Positions 24,351 to 28,257 of a DNA stretch of 28,257 nt are shown here, piece after piece. The DNA is from Bryobacterales bacterium (GTDB lineage Bacteria > Acidobacteriota > Terriglobia > Bryobacterales > Bryobacteraceae). The notes below the pieces were generated by a model that was not told the origin of the DNA, did no database searches, and worked only from the letters and a program-made list of their open reading frames with translations. Within the stretch, counting starts at the first letter, position 1. The number at the start of each line of letters is the position of its first letter. Location of the stretch: contig JAEUQE010000105.1 of the NCBI GenBank assembly GCA_016789785.1, positions 1-28,257 of the forward strand, written 5' to 3'. Position numbers and translations under genes: made by a program.

Positions 24351-27300
24351 ATGACCATCACTTTGCTGTTCCTCCTCTTCACGTCGCTTTCGGCACAGGA
24401 ATCGAAGCCCGCCGGGGAGACCAAGCCCGAAGAGCGCATGTCGGCCGCGACATTTCAGGGCCTACGCCTGCGCCATGTCGGCCCCACGCTGTCCTCCGGC
24501 CGCATCACATCGCTTGCCGTGCATCCCACCAATCCCGCGCATTACTTCGTGGGCGTGGCATCGGGCGGCGTATGGAAGACGACGAACAGCGGAACCACAT
24601 TCACACCAGTGTTTGATGATCAGGGCTCCTATTCGATCGGCCACGTCGCGCTCGATCCGAAGAATCCGAACACTGTGTGGGTGGGTACTGGCGAGAACAA
24701 CGCACAACGTAGCGTGAGCTACGGAGACGGAGTTTACCGTTCCGATGATGGTGGGCGCACGTGGCGAAATGTGGGTTTGAAGGAGTCGCGGCACATTGGG
24801 CGAATCGTGGTGGATCCTCGCGATTCCAACGTTGTCTACGTCGCGGCGCAGGGTCCGCTGTGGGGACCGGGCGGCGACCGTGGACTCTATAAGAGCACCG
24901 ATGGCGGCAAGACCTGGAACAAGATCCTCAACATCAGCGAGCACACAGGCGTGAGCGATGTCGCGCTGGATCCAACGAATCCGGATATCGTACTCGCCGC
25001 GGCATGGCAGCGGCGGCGGCATGTCTACACGCTGATCAGCGGCGGTCCGGAATCGGCAATCTACAAGTCGCGTGATGGCGGCAAGACATTCGCGAAAGTG
25101 CGCGGGTTGCCGAGTGAGGATCTCGGGCGCATCGGCCTCGCATTCTCACCGGCGAAGAAGGGACTGGTCTATGCACGCGTAGAAGCGGCGAACCGTCAAG
25201 GCGGCGTTTATCGCTCCGTCGATCATGGCGAGAGTTGGGAGAAGCGCGCCAGCTATGACGGTCAAGGGATGTACTATGGCCAGATCATCGCCGATCCATC
25301 CGTTGCGGACCGCATCTATCTCGGCGACGTACTTGCGAAGGTCTCCGATGATGGCGGGCGCACGTTGCGCAATGTGGGCGATCGCGCGAAGCATGTCGAC
25401 ACGCATACGTATTGGATCAACCCTCAGAACAGTGAGCATCTTTTGTCCGGTTGCGATGGCGGGCTGTACGAGTCGTTCGATCGCGGCCAGACATGGCAAT
25501 ACAAGACGAATCTTCCAACACTGCAGTTCTACGATGTGACGGTGGACAATTCCCTGCCCCACTACTACATCTACGGCGGCACGCAGGACAACTTCTCGAT
25601 GGGCGGCCCGTCGAGGACCCGAAGTGCGCACGGCATCGTAATGTCGGACTGGTTTGTGACCAACGGCGGCGACGGCTTTCAGTCGCGAGTGGATCCGGAT
25701 GATCCGAACATCGTCTACGCCGAGTCACAGTATGGCGGCCTGATTCGCTTCGACCGGCGCACGGGCGAGCGCGTGGGCATCCAGCCCGTGGAAGGCAAGG
25801 GCGAGCCACCGTTGCGATTCAATTGGGATTCGCCGCTACTGATCAGCCCCCACAGTTCCACGCGCCTGTACTTTGCCGCAAACAGAATCTTCCGTAGCGA
25901 TGACCGCGGGTCGAGTTGGAGAGCGATCTCGCCGGATCTGACGAGGCAGATCGATCGCGACACGCTGCCGGTGATGGGAAAGCTCTGGTATCCCGATGCG
26001 ATGGCGAAGCATCAGTCCACTTCGTTCTACGGGAACATCGTGGCCATGCATGAATCGCCCAAGCGGGAAGGGCTGATCTATGCGGGGACTGACGATGGTC
26101 TGATCCAGGTGACCGAGAATGGCGGCGGCGCATGGCGCAAGATCGAGACGTTTCCAGGAGTGCCTGAGCGCACCTACGTCGCACGGATTCTGGCGTCGCA
26201 ACACGCGGAAGGCACCGTCTATGCGGCGTTCGAGAACCACAAGAATCAGGACTTCAAACCGTACTTGCTGAAGTCGACGGACAAGGGCGCGACATGGACG
26301 TCGATTGTTGGTGGTCTGCCGGAGAATGGCCCGGTGCTCGCGATCGCCGAAGATCATGTGAATCCTGAGTTGTTGTTTGCGGGAACGGAGTTCGGCTTGT
26401 ACTTCACGATCGACGGCGGCAAGAAGTGGATTCGACTGCGGGGCGGTTTGCCGACCATCGCCGTGCGTGATCTTGCAATACAGAAGCGGGAAAACGATTT
26501 GGTGCTGGCTACGTTTGGCCGCGGCTTCTATGTGCTGGATGACTATACGCCTCTGCGCATTTTGAAGCCAGACGCGCTAGAGCGGGAACTGACGCTGTTC
26601 CCGGTGAAGACGGCGACCGCATATGTCGAGGCTCAACCGCTCGGAAGCCGAGGGAAAGGATGGCAGGGCGAAACCTACTTCACGGCCGAAAATCCGCCCT
26701 ACGGTGCGATATTCACTTACTACCTGCGCGATTCCCTGCAAACCGAAAGGCAGAAGCGGCAGGAAGAACAGAAAAAGGCCGACCGGGAGAAACGAACGCT
26801 CCCCTATCCGGGCATGTCGCAATTGAGTAAGGAAGAGTCGGAGGAGGCTCCGGCGATTGTCGCCACGGTGACCGACAGCGCCGGGCGGCTGGTGAGACGC
26901 ATTCAAGGACCCGCGGCGAAGGGCTTTCATCGCATCGCGTGGAATCTGCGAACGCCTCCGCCTTCTCTGCCGCCGCCGCGCCCGGCCGGTGATGACGACG
27001 ATCTGTTCTCGCCCGCGCCGAGCGGTCACTTAGCCGCCCCAGGCACTTACAAAGTAACTCTTTCCACGCGAGTGAACGGCGTGCTGAAGCAAGTTGGCGA
27101 GCCACAGTCGTTCACCTTGCAGGGGCCAGCGAGTCTGCAGCAGCTTTCGGAGTTTCAGTCCGAGGCGGTGCGTCTCAGCCGCGCGGCGAGCGGCGCATCG
27201 GAGGTGGCAACCAGCGCGCGCACCAAACTTTCAGCAATTGTGCGCGCCATTGACGATTCGACCGCGGATGCGCGGCTGCGATCGGACGCGAAGCGGATTG

Positions 27301-27599
27301 ATCAGAAGCTGCACGAGATCCAGAAAGCGCTGCGTGGGGATGAGGCGCTGGCCCGGTATCAGCAGAATCAGCCCCCGAGCATTCAAGAGCGCGTTTCGCG
27401 GTTGGTGTTCAACTACCGTATGTGGACCGGCGCTCCCCATAAGGCCGATCAGGATGGTCTGAAACTGGCGGGCGATGAGTTGAAGGCGGTGCTGGCGCAA
27501 CTGCGAACGGCCGTGGATGTGGATTTACGGAAATTGGAGAAAGATCTGGAGTCCGCCGGCGTGCCACATACACCGGGTAGGATTCCGGAGTTACGTTAG
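24351..27599 (+). CDS. Secreted BNR/sortilin-like beta-propeller protein
   Basis: A 1082-residue exported protein with a signal peptide ending at LSAQ (about 1-15). About eleven Asp-box-like repeats (S-x-D-x-G-x-T-W) run from residue 75 to about 695, for example YRSDDGGRTW, YKSTDGGKTW, YESFDRGQTW, LKSTDKGATW and YFTIDGGKKW, as in VPS10/sortilin and xyloglucanase-type propellers. After the propeller comes a charged helical insert (about 793-825). A FlgD/Fn3-like sandwich follows (VTDSAGRLVRRIQGP, then GFHRIAWNLRTPPP, about 834-925), and then a helical C-terminal region (about 925-1070). Annotated homologues are called 'glycosyl hydrolase', but Asp boxes are structural and no catalytic residues can be assigned. 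It begins 12 bp after the 255-residue gene, so the two are probably one operon. Confidence 0.88.
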   Translation: MTITLLFLLFTSLSAQESKPAGETKPEERMSAATFQGLRLRHVGPTLSSGRITSLAVHPTNPAHYFVGVASGGVWKTTNSGTTFTPVFDDQGSYSIGHVALDPKNPNTVWVGTGENNAQRSVSYGDGVYRSDDGGRTWRNVGLKESRHIGRIVVDPRDSNVVYVAAQGPLWGPGGDRGLYKSTDGGKTWNKILNISEHTGVSDVALDPTNPDIVLAAAWQRRRHVYTLISGGPESAIYKSRDGGKTFAKVRGLPSEDLGRIGLAFSPAKKGLVYARVEAANRQGGVYRSVDHGESWEKRASYDGQGMYYGQIIADPSVADRIYLGDVLAKVSDDGGRTLRNVGDRAKHVDTHTYWINPQNSEHLLSGCDGGLYESFDRGQTWQYKTNLPTLQFYDVTVDNSLPHYYIYGGTQDNFSMGGPSRTRSAHGIVMSDWFVTNGGDGFQSRVDPDDPNIVYAESQYGGLIRFDRRTGERVGIQPVEGKGEPPLRFNWDSPLLISPHSSTRLYFAANRIFRSDDRGSSWRAISPDLTRQIDRDTLPVMGKLWYPDAMAKHQSTSFYGNIVAMHESPKREGLIYAGTDDGLIQVTENGGGAWRKIETFPGVPERTYVARILASQHAEGTVYAAFENHKNQDFKPYLLKSTDKGATWTSIVGGLPENGPVLAIAEDHVNPELLFAGTEFGLYFTIDGGKKWIRLRGGLPTIAVRDLAIQKRENDLVLATFGRGFYVLDDYTPLRILKPDALERELTLFPVKTATAYVEAQPLGSRGKGWQGETYFTAENPPYGAIFTYYLRDSLQTERQKRQEEQKKADREKRTLPYPGMSQLSKEESEEAPAIVATVTDSAGRLVRRIQGPAAKGFHRIAWNLRTPPPSLPPPRPAGDDDDLFSPAPSGHLAAPGTYKVTLSTRVNGVLKQVGEPQSFTLQGPASLQQLSEFQSEAVRLSRAASGASEVATSARTKLSAIVRAIDDSTADARLRSDAKRIDQKLHEIQKALRGDEALARYQQNQPPSIQERVSRLVFNYRMWTGAPHKADQDGLKLAGDELKAVLAQLRTAVDVDLRKLEKDLESAGVPHTPGRIPELR

Positions 27600-27612
27600 G
27601 GGCGAACCTATG

Positions 27613-27634
27613 GCGTTGTCGCTAAGCGACGCGC
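27613..27634. terminator. Hairpin between convergent BNR and DUF3427 genes
   Basis: The stem GTCGC (27618-27622) with GCGAC (27626-27630) has loop TAA. It is extended by GCG (27613-27615) with CGC (27632-27634) across a small internal loop. It covers the stop codon of the minus-strand gene and lies 14 nt after the BNR stop. It lacks a T-run on either strand, so intrinsic termination is uncertain. Confidence 0.35.
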
Positions 27635-28257
27635 AAAGATGCGCATGTCTCGAAGAACCATGCGGGCATGGGTTTCTCTAACTCCCAGTAGATGCTCATG
27701 GGCCGGCTACCCGTATGGTTCAGATAGCGGACAGCTCCGAGAAAGACAAATGGGTCGTCGGTGGTTGGCCGGACAAAGAGTAAGAAGTTGACCCGATTTT
27801 CGGGTTGCCGTACATAGCGCTGCCCCGTCGGGGAGTCTTCGCGCGTGGTGCTTTGCGATTGCCAGTGAAACTGAGTCGGGCTAACGGCGAAGTCTTCATA
27901 TCGAGTTGTCGGGGAAAACGACCTCTCGGTCTTGGCCAACGTTACGAATAGGATTTCGGCATTCATCTCTTCGAACCAGATCCGACCTACCTGAGTGTGA
28001 CGTTTGCCGACCAGTTCCGCCTTGCCGATGGCTACAAGGATCTCGTCCCGTGTGTATTGACGATGAAGAAACAAAGGCCAGTCAGGTGCAAACGGCTCTT
28101 CGGAAGTGTGAAACCCAATGCGATCGAGCAAAGCATCGCAGAGTTCCTCGAACTCCCGTCGCGGCATCTCGGAAACCTTCAGCGCGTGAAAGGCCGCATC
28201 CCACGAACTGGCGCCCCGTCCCGCACTGTGTCGAAAGATCCGATGCGTGAGCATCTC
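27622..28257 (-). CDS. C-terminal part of a DUF3427-containing helicase (partial at window edge)
   Basis: The reading frame stays open to the window edge. An ATG at 28254 exists, but nothing shows it is the real start. From the edge about 65 residues of linker precede a clear DUF3427 domain (about 66-200 counted from that ATG): YTRDEILVAIG, ILFVTLAKTE, FSPTTRYEDFAV, FHWQSQSTT, SPTGQRY, FLLFVRP, FVFLGAVRYLNHTGSRPMSIYW. In known proteins this domain closes large DEAD/DEAH-box helicases, often with an N-terminal phospholipase-D-like nuclease domain, and such helicases are found among restriction and defence genes. I infer that the helicase core lies beyond the window. A free-standing DUF3427 protein is possible but less likely. 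It is the only candidate accessory gene seen here. Confidence 0.82.
   Translation of the reverse strand, partial: EMLTHRIFRHSAGRGASSWDAAFHALKVSEMPRREFEELCDALLDRIGFHTSEEPFAPDWPLFLHRQYTRDEILVAIGKAELVGKRHTQVGRIWFEEMNAEILFVTLAKTERSFSPTTRYEDFAVSPTQFHWQSQSTTREDSPTGQRYVRQPENRVNFLLFVRPTTDDPFVFLGAVRYLNHTGSRPMSIYWELEKPMPAWFFETCASLRVA

Noticed and set aside
1..28257. tRNA, rRNA, CRISPR array, insertion sequence, integrase or attachment site
   Set aside because: I looked through the gene gaps by eye and found no tRNA-like cloverleaf, regularly spaced repeats, transposase domain or long terminal inverted repeats; the gaps are too short for most of these.

Overview
This window most likely comes from an Acidobacteriota chromosome of the Solibacter/Bryobacter type (class Terriglobia). 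That placement is inferred from gene content and not from a marker gene. The supporting content is a PadR regulator coupled to a long ADOP-type permease, an Oar-like TonB-dependent receptor with an N-terminal carboxypeptidase-regulatory domain, and many secreted beta-propeller proteins. The DNA is GC-rich and densely coded, with 20 genes and no gap over about 270 bp. I see no tRNA, rRNA, CRISPR array, insertion sequence or integrase.

Layout. 37-3043 (minus): padR then an ADOP permease, behind a promoter whose 17-bp spacer is filled by an 18-bp near-palindrome. 3237-7806 (plus): secreted alpha/beta hydrolase, leuS, and a TolB-like propeller protein. 7808-8884 (minus): AI-2E family permease, divergent from an exported alkaline phosphatase (8961-10007). 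10051-13386 (minus): TonB-dependent receptor, divergent from a translationally coupled pair of PQQ-like propeller proteins (13648-17375), followed by a small acidic protein. 17721-19619 (minus): ctaA (heme A synthase) then a membrane-anchored metallophosphoesterase. 19646-22071: two related TIM-barrel-like secreted proteins arranged tail to tail with 5 bp between them. 22284-22988 (plus): mtgA. 23023-23481 (minus) and 23571-24338 (plus): divergent small secreted proteins. 24351-27599 (plus): a large BNR/sortilin-like propeller protein. 27622-28257 (minus): the DUF3427 C-terminus of a helicase that runs off the window.

Most products carry signal peptides or membrane segments, so the region is mainly cell-envelope and periplasmic function: uptake across the outer membrane, hydrolysis of esters, phosphates and probably glycosides, peptidoglycan polymerisation and heme A synthesis. 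leuS is the only core cytoplasmic housekeeping gene. I did not find one obvious new multi-gene system. The strongest unexplained signals are regulatory: the PadR operator inside its promoter, a perfect inverted repeat over the presumed leuS start site, TANNNT -10-like boxes only 6-10 nt before several start codons (leaderless-mRNA signature), and a 26-bp divergent gap whose two -10-like boxes overlap on a near-palindromic core.
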